Source: JAJRTE01 sp964418585 (GTDB taxonomy: Bacteria; Myxococcota_A; UBA796; JAJRTE01). From it: a DNA stretch of 64,000 bases. Shown one piece after another: positions 18,437 to 27,527 of this stretch (position 1 is its first letter; each line of letters opens with the position of its first letter). Both the position numbers and the translations under genes were made by a program. The stretch covers positions 1 through 64,000 of the forward strand of contig CAYQMG010000148.1 of assembly GCA_964418585.1 (NCBI GenBank), read 5' to 3'. Below the pieces are notes generated by a model. That model was not told where the DNA came from and made no database searches. It saw only the letters and a list, made by a program, of their open reading frames with translations.

Positions 18437-19276
18437 GTGTGCCTGGTTGCGAGGTCGGAAAGTCCGAGGTGCCACTTGCCGTGCGACAAGCAGTCAGGAA
18501 AGGGGCTGGACCCTCCGGTTTGCTCTGAACCGAACCATGCGTTGGAAGCTGTCGTCTGTTTGTCACCCCTCCTCCGCGGCGTTTTTCCGTCCCAGCCTCG
18601 TCGGCTCCAGGCCGCCCTGTGTCGCGTGGTGCTCGGCCTGGTGTTGCTCCTGGGCCTGCCATCCTGCTCGAGGGTGAAGGGGAGCGGTGTTCCCGGAGAA
18701 GTGGAGCGGGAGGTGGCCGGTTTTCGCGCCGTGACCGCCCGGGGTCCGGTGGAAGTGGAACTGTACGTGGACCCGTTGTCTGCCGAGGAGACCATACTGC
18801 TGGAGATCTCCGGAGACGACAACCTGGTTTCGTTGCTCGAAACAGACGTGGCGAACGAGCGACTGACCGCAGGACCGCCCGAAGGCGTACGATTCGTGCC
18901 GCGTCAGCCCCTTGTGGTGCGTGCCACGGTGCCGGACCTGAGCGCGGCCACCACGTTTGAAGACGCGCGGGTGGTAGGCGCCGGAGTGGCGGGTGAAACG
19001 CTGACTGTGGACGCCTTTGGGAACAGCCGTGTCATTCTTGCGGGCGAGGCCACGCAGGCGGTGATATCGGCCCAGGACAGCACGGTGGTGGACGCCCTGG
19101 ACCTGTACGCAGAGTCGGCGGGGGTGCACGCGGCGGGGGGCGCCCAGGTTCTGGTGTGTGCCACTTCGAGCCTGGTCGTGCAGGCCGAGGGTGCTTCGAG
19201 GGTGACCTATGCGTGCGAGCCGGCCTCGGTCAGCCTGGACCTTGGGGACGAAGCCGCATGCGTACCCGGTGGATGA
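18437..19276 (+). CDS. GIN-domain (DUF2807) lipoprotein
   Basis: The secure part is a lipoprotein signal (LCRVVLGLVLLLGLPSC, lipobox LPSC near residue 77 of this frame) followed by a beta-helical GIN/DUF2807 domain with VAGFRAVTARGPVEVEL near its start and short repeated strands (VVGAG, VDAFGNSRVILAG, ISAQDSTVVDALDL). This fold occurs in bacterial surface proteins of unclear function. The frame opens at GTG 18437, directly at the predicted transcription start, and its first 55 residues look nothing like protein. A start at TTG 18560, or even later, is more likely, leaving a structured 5' leader. It ends 40 bases before the dynamin-like gene. Confidence 0.75.
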   Translation: MCLVARSESPRCHLPCDKQSGKGLDPPVCSEPNHALEAVVCLSPLLRGVFPSQPRRLQAALCRVVLGLVLLLGLPSCSRVKGSGVPGEVEREVAGFRAVTARGPVEVELYVDPLSAEETILLEISGDDNLVSLLETDVANERLTAGPPEGVRFVPRQPLVVRATVPDLSAATTFEDARVVGAGVAGETLTVDAFGNSRVILAGEATQAVISAQDSTVVDALDLYAESAGVHAAGGAQVLVCATSSLVVQAEGASRVTYACEPASVSLDLGDEAACVPGG

Positions 19277-19316
19277 CGGTGCGCGATGGGATGATGCTGT
19301 TGGTTAGGGCCGACCG

Positions 19317-21086
19317 GTGATTGAGGAAGAGATGGGTCTATTTGGCAAGAAAGGCGGGGTGCTGCAAGCGCGCCATGCCGAGTGGGTCGGGGAAGCTCGA
19401 GGGCTGGTTGCCGAGTTGCGTAAAGCATTCGACTACTTCGGCGACGACATGGACCGCAAGGACGCCAAGGAGTTGCTGGATGCGTCGACTCAGTTGGGCG
19501 ACCTGTTCCTTGTGGTCGTGGCCGGGGAGTTCAACTCGGGCAAGTCGGCGCTTGTCAACGCGCTGCTCGGGGAGCGCGTGCTCACCGAGGGGGTAACACC
19601 CACGACCGACCGGATTCACGTGCTCCGACACGGGGAGCGCCCGGAGGAGCGGGAGATTGAGGCGTTCGTGCTGGAGAAGCGGCATCCTTCGCCCCTGCTC
19701 GAGGAATTGAGCTTTGTGGATACCCCGGGAACCAACGCGATCATGCGGCAACACGAGGCGTTGACGGCGCGTTTCGTACCGCGATCGGACCTGGTCCTGT
19801 TCGTGACCTCGGCGGACCGGCCGTTTACAGAGAGTGAGCGGAGTTTTCTCGAGGAGATTCGGGCGTGGGGCAAGAAGATCATCTTCATCGTCAACAAGGT
19901 CGACATACTGGCGCCCGGGGAAGTCGACGAAGTGGTCGCGTTCGTGCGGACTCATGGCAAGGAGTTGATCGGGTCTGAGCCACCCATCTATCCGGTGTCG
20001 GCCCGTCTGGGGTTGGAGGCCCGGGAACGCGGGAGTGCGTCCGACTGGGCGCAGAGCGGGATGGAGGCGGTGGTCTCTTTTCTCACGGAAACGCTGGACG
20101 AGAATGAGCGGGTTCGTCTGAAGTTGCTGAATCCGATCGGGGTGGCCTTGCGGCTTTTGCAACGGTACCTCGAGGTGGTGAAGCACCGGTTCGATGTGCT
20201 CGATTCGGACATGGAGACCTTGCGGGTGGTGGATCAGCAGCTTTCGGGACAACGGATTCGACTCCGGGAGCGTTTCGAGGAGAAGGTGAAGCCTGTCTGT
20301 GCGCTGGTCGACGACCTGGAAGTCCGCGGGGTGGCGTTTTTCGAGCGCGAGATCCGTCTGAGCAATGTGCTCAACCTGGTGGATTCGAAGTTTCTGGGGG
20401 AACGGTTCAAGACGGAAGTGGTGGGCGACCTGGACCAGGCGCTGGAGTCGGAGGTGCAGCGTATCGTCGACTGGTTGGTGGAGCAGCAACTCAGCCTGTG
20501 GCAGGACGTGGACGCCTACCTGAACGAGCGGAAACTGGATCGGTACCAGGACCGAATGGCGGGTTCGGTGGGGCGGCATTTCGAGTACAATCGCCGCGCG
20601 GTCGCCGACTCGGTGTTGCGGGCGGTAAACCGGGCTGCCGGGGCGTACAATCGGGATGTGGAGGCGGCGCAACTGTCTGAAGATATTCGAGATTCGCTGA
20701 CCACCACGGCCCTGGTCGAAGCGGGCGCGGTCGGGTTGGGCGCTATCTTGGTGGCCGTTCTGGCCACTGCAGCCGCCGATGTCACCGGGATATTCCTGGC
20801 CACAGCCGTGGCGGCCGGGGGATTCTACATTCTCCCTTCCAGGAGGCGGAAAGTGATCCGCGCATTTCGGGAAAAGGTTGGAGCCCTTCGCGAAAATCTG
20901 GTCCAGAAGTTGGGCGAGCAGGTTGAGACCGAGGTCGCGTCCATGGTCGACCAGGTCAATTCGCGGATCGCGCCCTACGAACGGTTTATCCGGCACGAAT
21001 TCGAGAAACTGAACAAAACCCGGAGCGTATTGCAGCGCATCGAGGAGGGGTTGGTGCGTCTGAAGCGCACGGTGGAAAAGGCGTAG
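19317..21086 (+). CDS. Bacterial dynamin-like GTPase
   Basis: A 589-residue large GTPase of the bacterial dynamin family, expected to bind and remodel membranes. GTPase motifs: P-loop GEFNSGKSA (70-78), switch Thr residues in GVTPTTDRI (92-100), DTPGTN (135-140) and NKVD (193-196). A long helical stalk (about 230-455) follows, then a hydrophobic paddle (about 465-515, rich in Ala/Val/Gly with AVLATAAADVTGIFLATAVAAGGF), and a returning helical segment rich in charged residues (520-589). The start shown is GTG; an in-frame ATG at 19332 closely follows GAGGAA. Only one dynamin is present here, whereas many bacteria carry pairs. Confidence 0.92.
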   Translation: MIEEEMGLFGKKGGVLQARHAEWVGEARGLVAELRKAFDYFGDDMDRKDAKELLDASTQLGDLFLVVVAGEFNSGKSALVNALLGERVLTEGVTPTTDRIHVLRHGERPEEREIEAFVLEKRHPSPLLEELSFVDTPGTNAIMRQHEALTARFVPRSDLVLFVTSADRPFTESERSFLEEIRAWGKKIIFIVNKVDILAPGEVDEVVAFVRTHGKELIGSEPPIYPVSARLGLEARERGSASDWAQSGMEAVVSFLTETLDENERVRLKLLNPIGVALRLLQRYLEVVKHRFDVLDSDMETLRVVDQQLSGQRIRLRERFEEKVKPVCALVDDLEVRGVAFFEREIRLSNVLNLVDSKFLGERFKTEVVGDLDQALESEVQRIVDWLVEQQLSLWQDVDAYLNERKLDRYQDRMAGSVGRHFEYNRRAVADSVLRAVNRAAGAYNRDVEAAQLSEDIRDSLTTTALVEAGAVGLGAILVAVLATAAADVTGIFLATAVAAGGFYILPSRRRKVIRAFREKVGALRENLVQKLGEQVETEVASMVDQVNSRIAPYERFIRHEFEKLNKTRSVLQRIEEGLVRLKRTVEKA

Positions 21087-21110
21087 GCGTTGCTGGGTGG
21101 AAGGCGCGGG

Positions 21111-22883
21111 TCAGGGCGTGGGTTCGTCCTGGTCCGTGCCGTGCGGGATGAGGGGACGTCCGGTCCGAAGCGCCATGGCCACACGATGTTCCGCGCGAGC
21201 CGTCTCGGGTTCCCCGGCCGCCTGGTAGAGGACAGCCAGCAGTTCGTGGATCGACGGGTCGAACGGGTTGATCGCGTTTGCGTTTTCCAGCGCTTCCACC
21301 GCTCCGTCCGCGTCCTCGAGTCGGATCAGCGCCCGTGCGAGGGTGGTGTAGGCCGGTGCGAACGAGGGATACATGTCGATGGCCTCCTCGAGCACGGCCA
21401 CGGCCTCCTCCGGTTGGTCGCCGAGCAGGTGGGTGAGGGCGATCTTGACCGAGAGCGCAGGGGACTCCACTTCCACGCTGTCCCGGGCTTTGCCGTACTC
21501 GATGAGTGCCGCTTTGAATCGTCCCCGTTCCCGCAGCAGGTCGCCCAGACGTGCGTATTCGCGCAGGGCACGGTTCTCGGCCATGAACGGGTCGGCCACC
21601 TTGTCTTGCTTCTGCTCCTCGTCCGTGCCCACCTCCTGCGCCTCCAGGATGGTGGGAAGTACGGCGAGCCTGGGGATGAATCGAAGCTGCTTCCGGGCCA
21701 TGAACGCCTTCCAGTCCACCTCGAATTGCGGGAACGGCACCCCCATGATCTCCTCAATCACCCTCCGGTCCGACTTGCCCGCGGCCATCTCGTCCATGAG
21801 ACGGCCCAGGGCTTCCAGGCCACGTTCCTGGACCAGGTATTCGATCACGGTTTGCACTTCGGCGAAGGCGAGCTGGGCTTCCTCCGCACTCGGTAGCTTG
21901 GCCAGGGACGGACTCATCCGATCGAACGGCACCAGTCGATCCGCCCGGATCGCCTCGGCCAGGAGGCTTTCCGACGTGCGCGTCATGTCCGCACCACGTC
22001 CACCCCGCCACCGAACCTCGAAAAACTTGGCCAACCCTTCCTGAAGCCAGACCGGCACCGTGTTCCGGCTCCGTTGCGCCACCACCAGGTGGACATACTC
22101 GTGACTCAGCGTATCGAGCCATCGGTAGCCGAGCGCAAGGGCTCGAGGCGACGTGATCATGATCTTGTTGTAGATACAGAGCGCCACGGTGCCGGTGGTC
22201 TCGATTTCCTCCGCGGTCAGGCCGCTGGCCTGGATGAATCGGGCCGAAGTGGGGAAAATCTCGACTCGGACTTGCTCCGGAGGGTAGTGCCCAAGTTCGG
22301 ATCCCACCGCCAGGTAAGCCTTTTCCAGGGTGTCGAGTGCGTACCGGACCAGTATGCCGTCGAGGGAGGCCGGGTCGAAGAAGATCTTGAAGTGCTCGCT
22401 TTCCGACCACACCATGCCTCGAGTGGCTTCGGCGACCCGGCGCACGTACTCGGGGAAAGTGTCCCGGTTGCCCGCTTCATCCACGAAGGTGAGGCCGGAA
22501 AAATAATGGAGAGCCTGATCGTAGGCGCCCTCGTAAAACTTGAGGCGTCCGAGGAAATAGCGGACCTCCGGGCTCTTTTTCTCGCGTTCGGAAAAGGACG
22601 CGGCTAGGGCGCGGGCCCGGGCCATGTCGAGGGCCTGAAGCGCCAGGTGGGCGTCCATCAGCCGGTTGCTGCCCGACCGGTCCAGGTCTGGTGTGGCGGC
22701 GGATACCCGGCCGGGTGCCACCAGCAGGATCTCGAGCAGGGCGAGCAAGGGCGCCAGGTGCTTCCACCGGATGGGGCACAGGCCTCGGGGCCGGTATTCA
22801 GACGTGGCCGCCCCGGCGCCGCGGGCAGACCTCGAGAATCGGCGCACAGACCATGCGCATGAGTCAGTGTACGAGCTTTTCAT
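21111..22883 (-). CDS. Peptidase MA-like metalloprotease with TPR repeats
   Basis: A secreted or membrane-anchored gluzincin. After an N-terminal hydrophobic segment (LAPLLALLEILLVAPGRVSA) comes a helical TPR-like part, then a peptidase-MA-like domain with the zinc motif HEYVH and downstream ligand Glu in WLQEGLAKFFE, about 30 residues later. The C-terminal third holds two or three TPR units (FKAALIEYGKAR, EEAVAVLEEAIDMYPSFAPAYTTLARALI, ADGAVEALENANAINPFD). The frame is open up to 23042. The ATG at 22883 overlaps the last 20 bases of the upstream gene, and a GTG at 22847 is another option. Both genes are on the minus strand and probably coupled. Confidence 0.85.
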   Translation of the reverse strand: MKSSYTDSCAWSVRRFSRSARGAGAATSEYRPRGLCPIRWKHLAPLLALLEILLVAPGRVSAATPDLDRSGSNRLMDAHLALQALDMARARALAASFSEREKKSPEVRYFLGRLKFYEGAYDQALHYFSGLTFVDEAGNRDTFPEYVRRVAEATRGMVWSESEHFKIFFDPASLDGILVRYALDTLEKAYLAVGSELGHYPPEQVRVEIFPTSARFIQASGLTAEEIETTGTVALCIYNKIMITSPRALALGYRWLDTLSHEYVHLVVAQRSRNTVPVWLQEGLAKFFEVRWRGGRGADMTRTSESLLAEAIRADRLVPFDRMSPSLAKLPSAEEAQLAFAEVQTVIEYLVQERGLEALGRLMDEMAAGKSDRRVIEEIMGVPFPQFEVDWKAFMARKQLRFIPRLAVLPTILEAQEVGTDEEQKQDKVADPFMAENRALREYARLGDLLRERGRFKAALIEYGKARDSVEVESPALSVKIALTHLLGDQPEEAVAVLEEAIDMYPSFAPAYTTLARALIRLEDADGAVEALENANAINPFDPSIHELLAVLYQAAGEPETARAEHRVAMALRTGRPLIPHGTDQDEPTP

Positions 22884-25800
22884 AGTAGTCACGATTGAGT
22901 TGCTTGTACCGGGCCGGAGCCTCTCCTTGCATGCCTTCCATGATTTCGCGTCGGTACTCCTCTGGTGCCTCGAATTCCTTCGAAATGTCCACCCGGCCGA
23001 CGCGCATTTCCCGCCCTCCCCAAAACTCCCGTTCCCCGGCACGACCCCTCATGTTGGGCATGAACCGGAGGGTCTCACGCTTGCCCCCACCACCTCGCAT
23101 GCGCTGCGCAATGGCTTCCCGTGCCCCTTCCAGTTCTTGCAGCAGGTCGTTGATCTGCTTCAGCGCCACCTGTTGGTCTCCGGCACCGCCCGCCAGTTCG
23201 CCGCTCTCGAGCTTTTCAGTCGCAGCTTCCATGGACCGGGCCGCCTGATTCGCTCGTTGGCCCCATCGAGCGGGGATGAGCGGGGAATCCTGGGCATACC
23301 CTGCGAGTCGCTCGCCCACCGCCTTGCTCTGCTCATGCAGCGACCGCTGGCGGGCCGCCAGTCCCTGCGCCTGGGTGGCCCCCAGTTGCTGGAGTCGTTC
23401 CATGCGGTCGAGGAGTCCGTCCAGGTCACGTACCAGGGCCTCGCTGGCGTTCACTGCCGCCCGGGCATGCTCTTTTGGCACGGCCAGGTCGGCCCGGAGC
23501 CGCGTCTCCAGGATGTTCAGTCCTGCTTCCATCACCCGGCTTCCCCGCAGGGTTTCCACCGCCTCCCGGTGGGCCTGAAGCAGGTCTCGCGCTTGCAATG
23601 CAGCCTCGAGTGTGCCGAGTTGATCCCGCAGTTCCCGCGTCCGCCGTTCCTGGCTCGAGGTTGCAGGGACACCGGTTGCCTTGAGCGCGGCCTCGGATCG
23701 GTCCACGGCTTTCCGGATTTCCTCCACCCGCCGCAGTGCGCCCTGGACGAGGTCGTCGAGGTACTCGTCGGTCAGCCCGGCCTGGCGCCGCAGCGCCTCA
23801 CGTGTGGCCCGGGTGTCGGAAAGGAGGGTCTTCTGGCGTCGTTCGATCTCCCGAAGTCCCTCGATCACACCTTCCATGTCCTTGACCACCTCGTCCCGCA
23901 AGCCTTCGAACTCCTGGCGTTGCATCTCGTCCAGGGCTGCGAGCACTTTTTCAGTGGTTTCCAGGTACTTCTCGAGGAGTTCGAGGGCTTCGTCCATGTT
24001 CCCCTGCTGGATCGCCTGCCGGATCTGGTCCATCAGGTCCTGGAGTTCCCGGGTTTCCCCGGTGGGGTTTTGAAACCATTCTGCACTCGTCCGGTCCAGG
24101 CTGGAGAACTTCACTGCAAGTTGCGCCAGTTGCCGCTCCATCTCGTTCACCTTGGCGAGCAGCGTCTCCACGTCGGGGCGATCGCCGGAGCGCTTGAGCG
24201 CCTCGAGCATGTCCCGCAAGGAATCGCCGGTTTTGCGCAGGGATTGGCCCTGGGCCCGAACCGATTCCATGCGCTGGAGGTTGGCAAAGGACTCCATGCT
24301 CAGGACCGCCCGTTCGACCGTCTCGATGTATTGCGCCCGCGTCTGGCGGATTTTGCGTTTGCCAGGTCCGGTGTACGACTCGGGGTCGCCGGCGGCCCGT
24401 TTTTTGAGCAGCGGCGCAAGGGATTCCCAGCCGTCCTGGAGGTCCTCGAGCAAGGCTTCGGTGGCCCGCATGACAGTGACCTCCTCCAGCGGGTCGGCGT
24501 CCATCAGGGTCAAGACCTCGTCGAAGGCGGTGAGTACCCGCCTCGTGTCCTCGGAAAGCTGCTCCAGTTCCGCCTCGTAAGCTCGAGGCGACCTGGTCTC
24601 GGTGTCCTCGTGGTGCTGCAACAACACGTCCCCGAGCAAGGTGATGAGCGCTTCCTTGAGGGCGTCCTTGGCCTCGAGCACCCGTGCATGTTGGCGGTCC
24701 GGGGTGGCGAGCACCATCTCGTACCGGGCCGATGTTCCCACCTTGGGGCCGGACACGGTGTCGTTGTCCCAGACTTCCAGCCACAGGGTGACGCTTCCCT
24801 CGGCGCCCAGATCCCACTCGGCCGGATACCAGGTGACTCGAGCCTCGTCCCAGTCCTTGCCCGGCGCCACTTTTCGCAGCGTTTTGCGTGCCGTGCCGCT
24901 CGGGCCGCTCACCACGAGGTCGATACGGGTCAAGCCGTGGTCGTCCTCGGCACGATAGGAAAAGGGCACCGCATCGTTCGGTGTGATCTCGGTCCGCGAT
25001 TCCAGCCCGAACAGGTCCACGGTGGGCGCCTCGTCCACCTCCACCCGGATGGGATAGGCCCGGGTAACCACCGGGGTGTCCCGGCCAGGAGGATAGAGGT
25101 GGACACGGTAGCTGCCTTCCTGCTGCACCACGAACGTGGCGGCGATGCGGCCGGCCTCGTCCACGGTCGCCGAGGCAGGGGGTCCGTCATCCACGATGAT
25201 CGATGCCCTGTCCGCTTCCACGGCGCACCGCGCGGTAAGCGAGACCTGGGTGCCAAGCGGAGCGAAGATGTCGCCGTTGACGTTTTCCAGCACCCTGGTC
25301 CGGCGCTCGAGGTAGGCGGGGAATTCGAGTACGAGGGTGATGTCCCCCAGTTCGGGCCCCTCCTGCGTGTGTCGGTCGGCCGGCGGCAACGGCTGGGCGA
25401 CGACCGGCGGTGTCGGGGGGGAGAAGAACGCCTGAAGGCTCTCCGCGAACCGTTCGGGTGCGATCCGGGATGTCACAGCCAGGGTGGCTGCGGTGCATGT
25501 GAGCGTGATGAGCCACGGCGCCAGGAACCGGGCGGGCATGACGCGACTCGCCGGCAGGAATCGGATACGGTCGGCAGCGTCCTCGACCACGGCATTGATG
25601 AGTGGCCTGGAGAACTCGGGAGGCACGTGGGGACCGTGCGCCAACTCCACCGCAGAAAGGACCATGTCCTCGGTGGCGGGGATCGTGCGGTCCAGGTGGC
25701 GGGCTGCAGCGCGGGGACCCCGCACCTGGAGGTGCCTGGGCAACGTCACCCGGACCCACCAGCCTGCGGGCACGGCGAACAGGAGCAGCCAGAACAGGGC

Positions 25801-25968
25801 CACGAGCGCGGGGTGGGACACGTGCAGGGCACCCAATCCCGCAGCGACCAGCACAAGCGCAAAGAAAAGACTGGCCCACAGCGAGCCCAGCTCGAGGATG
25901 CCCAGGAGGGCCGAGCGGCGCTGCAGGGTGCGCAGGAATCGATGAATGGTGGCGATCGCGTCGCGCAT
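22864..25968 (-). CDS. DUF4175-like giant membrane protein with long coiled coil
   Basis: A 1034-residue protein resembling the DUF4175 family. Three N-terminal membrane helices (two at about 20-75, one near 145-165) precede an extracytoplasmic beta-domain region (about 200-410, PRVxVxDxxPP-like strands, EDDHGLTRIDLVVSGP). The rest is almost entirely charged coiled coil (about 420-950) and ends in an Arg/Gly/Glu-rich tail with MRGRAGEREFWGGREM. The family is often encoded with MoxR ATPases and von Willebrand proteins, but none is visible here. The chosen ATG (25968) has GGAGG 12 bases upstream. The role is unknown; a cell-envelope scaffold is plausible. Confidence 0.85.
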   Translation of the reverse strand: MRDAIATIHRFLRTLQRRSALLGILELGSLWASLFFALVLVAAGLGALHVSHPALVALFWLLLFAVPAGWWVRVTLPRHLQVRGPRAAARHLDRTIPATEDMVLSAVELAHGPHVPPEFSRPLINAVVEDAADRIRFLPASRVMPARFLAPWLITLTCTAATLAVTSRIAPERFAESLQAFFSPPTPPVVAQPLPPADRHTQEGPELGDITLVLEFPAYLERRTRVLENVNGDIFAPLGTQVSLTARCAVEADRASIIVDDGPPASATVDEAGRIAATFVVQQEGSYRVHLYPPGRDTPVVTRAYPIRVEVDEAPTVDLFGLESRTEITPNDAVPFSYRAEDDHGLTRIDLVVSGPSGTARKTLRKVAPGKDWDEARVTWYPAEWDLGAEGSVTLWLEVWDNDTVSGPKVGTSARYEMVLATPDRQHARVLEAKDALKEALITLLGDVLLQHHEDTETRSPRAYEAELEQLSEDTRRVLTAFDEVLTLMDADPLEEVTVMRATEALLEDLQDGWESLAPLLKKRAAGDPESYTGPGKRKIRQTRAQYIETVERAVLSMESFANLQRMESVRAQGQSLRKTGDSLRDMLEALKRSGDRPDVETLLAKVNEMERQLAQLAVKFSSLDRTSAEWFQNPTGETRELQDLMDQIRQAIQQGNMDEALELLEKYLETTEKVLAALDEMQRQEFEGLRDEVVKDMEGVIEGLREIERRQKTLLSDTRATREALRRQAGLTDEYLDDLVQGALRRVEEIRKAVDRSEAALKATGVPATSSQERRTRELRDQLGTLEAALQARDLLQAHREAVETLRGSRVMEAGLNILETRLRADLAVPKEHARAAVNASEALVRDLDGLLDRMERLQQLGATQAQGLAARQRSLHEQSKAVGERLAGYAQDSPLIPARWGQRANQAARSMEAATEKLESGELAGGAGDQQVALKQINDLLQELEGAREAIAQRMRGGGGKRETLRFMPNMRGRAGEREFWGGREMRVGRVDISKEFEAPEEYRREIMEGMQGEAPARYKQLNRDYYEKLVH

Positions 25969-26002
25969 GGATGTGGGTTCCTCCGGGTCGCTGGCCCATC
26001 CA

Positions 26003-26031
26003 AGTGTAACATGGCCGCCGGTCATTGTCAG
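26003..26031 (-). promoter_or_regulatory. Sigma-70 promoter for the DUF4175-like gene
   Basis: Minus strand CTGACA (26031-26026) and TACACT (26008-26003), 17-base spacer, about 35 bases before the start codon. Confidence 0.5.
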
Positions 26032-26109
26032 GTGCGCGAGGAGGCACCGTCCTTCCAGACCGTTCGGCAGGAAACGCGCCCCGGTCGAAATCAGACCCCA
26101 AGAAAGGAT

Positions 26110-26138
26110 TTGACGCCCTGCAGGCGCTGAAGTAACTT
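26110..26138 (+). promoter_or_regulatory. Sigma-70 promoter for the PP2C gene
   Basis: TTGACG (26110-26115) and TAACTT (26133-26138), 17-base spacer, about 75 bases before the ATG. Confidence 0.45.
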
Positions 26139-26212
26139 CGGATAGGACGTGTCGTGGGAAGACCGTTCCATGGCGATCCGAAGCGACCTCTGTGTTCAGG
26201 AGGCCATCCATC

Positions 26213-27448
26213 ATGCCGATTCGAGCCTGGGGACTGTCCGATGTGGGGAAAGTGAGGCAGGTGAACGAGGATGCGATCCTGGTCGACCAATCGCTGGGGG
26301 CCTACGCCGTGGCCGACGGAATGGGCGGACAGGGCGCGGGAGACCAGGCCAGTCGACTGGCACTGGAGATCGTCGCCAACCACCTGCGCTCTCACCAGGA
26401 CATCCTGGAACGGGCCACCCGTGACCGGGAAACTGCGGTGGAAATGCTGCCCACCCTGGTGGAAGCCGCATTCCAGTCCGCTTCCACGCGCGTGTACAAC
26501 CAGGCCAGTGCCCGGGCGTTGCCGACCGGGCGGAACATGGCCACCACACTGTCCTTGCTCCTCGTCGATGGGCCTCGAGGCGTGATCGGGCACGTGGGCG
26601 ACAGCCGCATCTATCTCCTTCGGGATGGGCAACTCTACCTCATCACCGAAGACCACAACCATCTCCAACTGCTCATCAAGAACGGCCTCGACCCAAAGAG
26701 CGCGTCCGAGGTCCCACACGCCCATGCGCTCACACGCGCCCTGGGCGCTCAGGCCCGGGTCGAGGTCGACACCCTTTCGTTCGTGCCTCTCCCCGGCGAC
26801 GTTTTCCTCCTCTGCACCGACGGACTCCACAAGCTGGTGTCTCGCGAGGAAATCGCCACCCTGCTCGCCGACCCGGACATGGACTCCGTGGCCGCCCGGT
26901 TGATCGACCTGGCCCTGGAACGCGGGGGGTCGGACAACGTGAGCGTCGTCGTGGTCCAGGTCGACTCGGACGCCGAGCACACGTCCACGGTGCACCGGGA
27001 CGCGAAGCTCGAGATGGAAGCCCTTGGCAGCCTGGAGCTGTTCGGGAATCTCGACTACCTGGAGATCCTCGAACTCATGGAGCACTTCGAGGAGCGCCAC
27101 GCGGCAGGAGGAGAGGTCATCTTCCAGGAGGGGAGCATCGGGTCGGAACTCTACGTGATCGTGGATGGCAGCGTGGAGATCCGGGTCAAGGGCCGCCTCC
27201 TGCGGATTCTCGAAAAAGGTTCCCACTTCGGAGAGTTCGCCTTGATCGACCAACAACCGCGATCCGCCACCATCCGCACCCGCGAGCCCACCCACTTGCT
27301 GGTGCTCACCCAGGAGCAGTTCGAACGGCTCAAGAAAGAAAACCCATCCAAGGCGCTCGCCTTCTACGAGGTCATTGCCAAACGCCTCTCTCTCAACTTG
27401 CGTGAGGCCGACTTCCTCCTCCTCCAGCGCCACGGCCCAAGGAAGTAG
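26213..27448 (+). CDS. PP2C-type protein phosphatase fused to a cyclic-nucleotide-binding domain
   Basis: A 411-residue soluble protein. The first 250 residues are a PPM/PP2C Ser/Thr phosphatase with the metal-binding motifs VNEDA (17-21), VADGMGGQGAG (33-43), GHVGDSRIYLLRDG, LLCTDGL and SDNVSVVVVQ, so it should be active. A linker leads to a C-terminal cNMP-binding (CRP-like) beta-roll (about 285-395) with GGEVIFQEGSIGSELYVIVDGSVEIR, KGSHFGEFALID and the phosphate-cassette region QPRSATIRT. A nucleotide or related ligand could regulate the phosphatase, and the substrates may include those of the two Ser/Thr kinases nearby. The ATG follows AGGAGG. Confidence 0.93.
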   Translation: MPIRAWGLSDVGKVRQVNEDAILVDQSLGAYAVADGMGGQGAGDQASRLALEIVANHLRSHQDILERATRDRETAVEMLPTLVEAAFQSASTRVYNQASARALPTGRNMATTLSLLLVDGPRGVIGHVGDSRIYLLRDGQLYLITEDHNHLQLLIKNGLDPKSASEVPHAHALTRALGAQARVEVDTLSFVPLPGDVFLLCTDGLHKLVSREEIATLLADPDMDSVAARLIDLALERGGSDNVSVVVVQVDSDAEHTSTVHRDAKLEMEALGSLELFGNLDYLEILELMEHFEERHAAGGEVIFQEGSIGSELYVIVDGSVEIRVKGRLLRILEKGSHFGEFALIDQQPRSATIRTREPTHLLVLTQEQFERLKKENPSKALAFYEVIAKRLSLNLREADFLLLQRHGPRK

Positions 27449-27527
27449 TTCCCTCGTCACCCTCGCCCGTGCTCGGAACGGTCGCGCCTGTACCACACGC
27501 ACCAGCCGGGCGGGAGCAACGCCGGAG

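Noticed and set aside
18455..18475. RNase P RNA, because of GGAAAGTCCG
   Set aside because: The motif is present, but the other universal segments and the roughly 350-base length of RNase P RNA are missing.
22666..26130. A 1154-codon open frame on the plus strand
   Set aside because: Antisense to the DUF4175-like gene, with no domain features; shadow of GC-rich coiled-coil codons.
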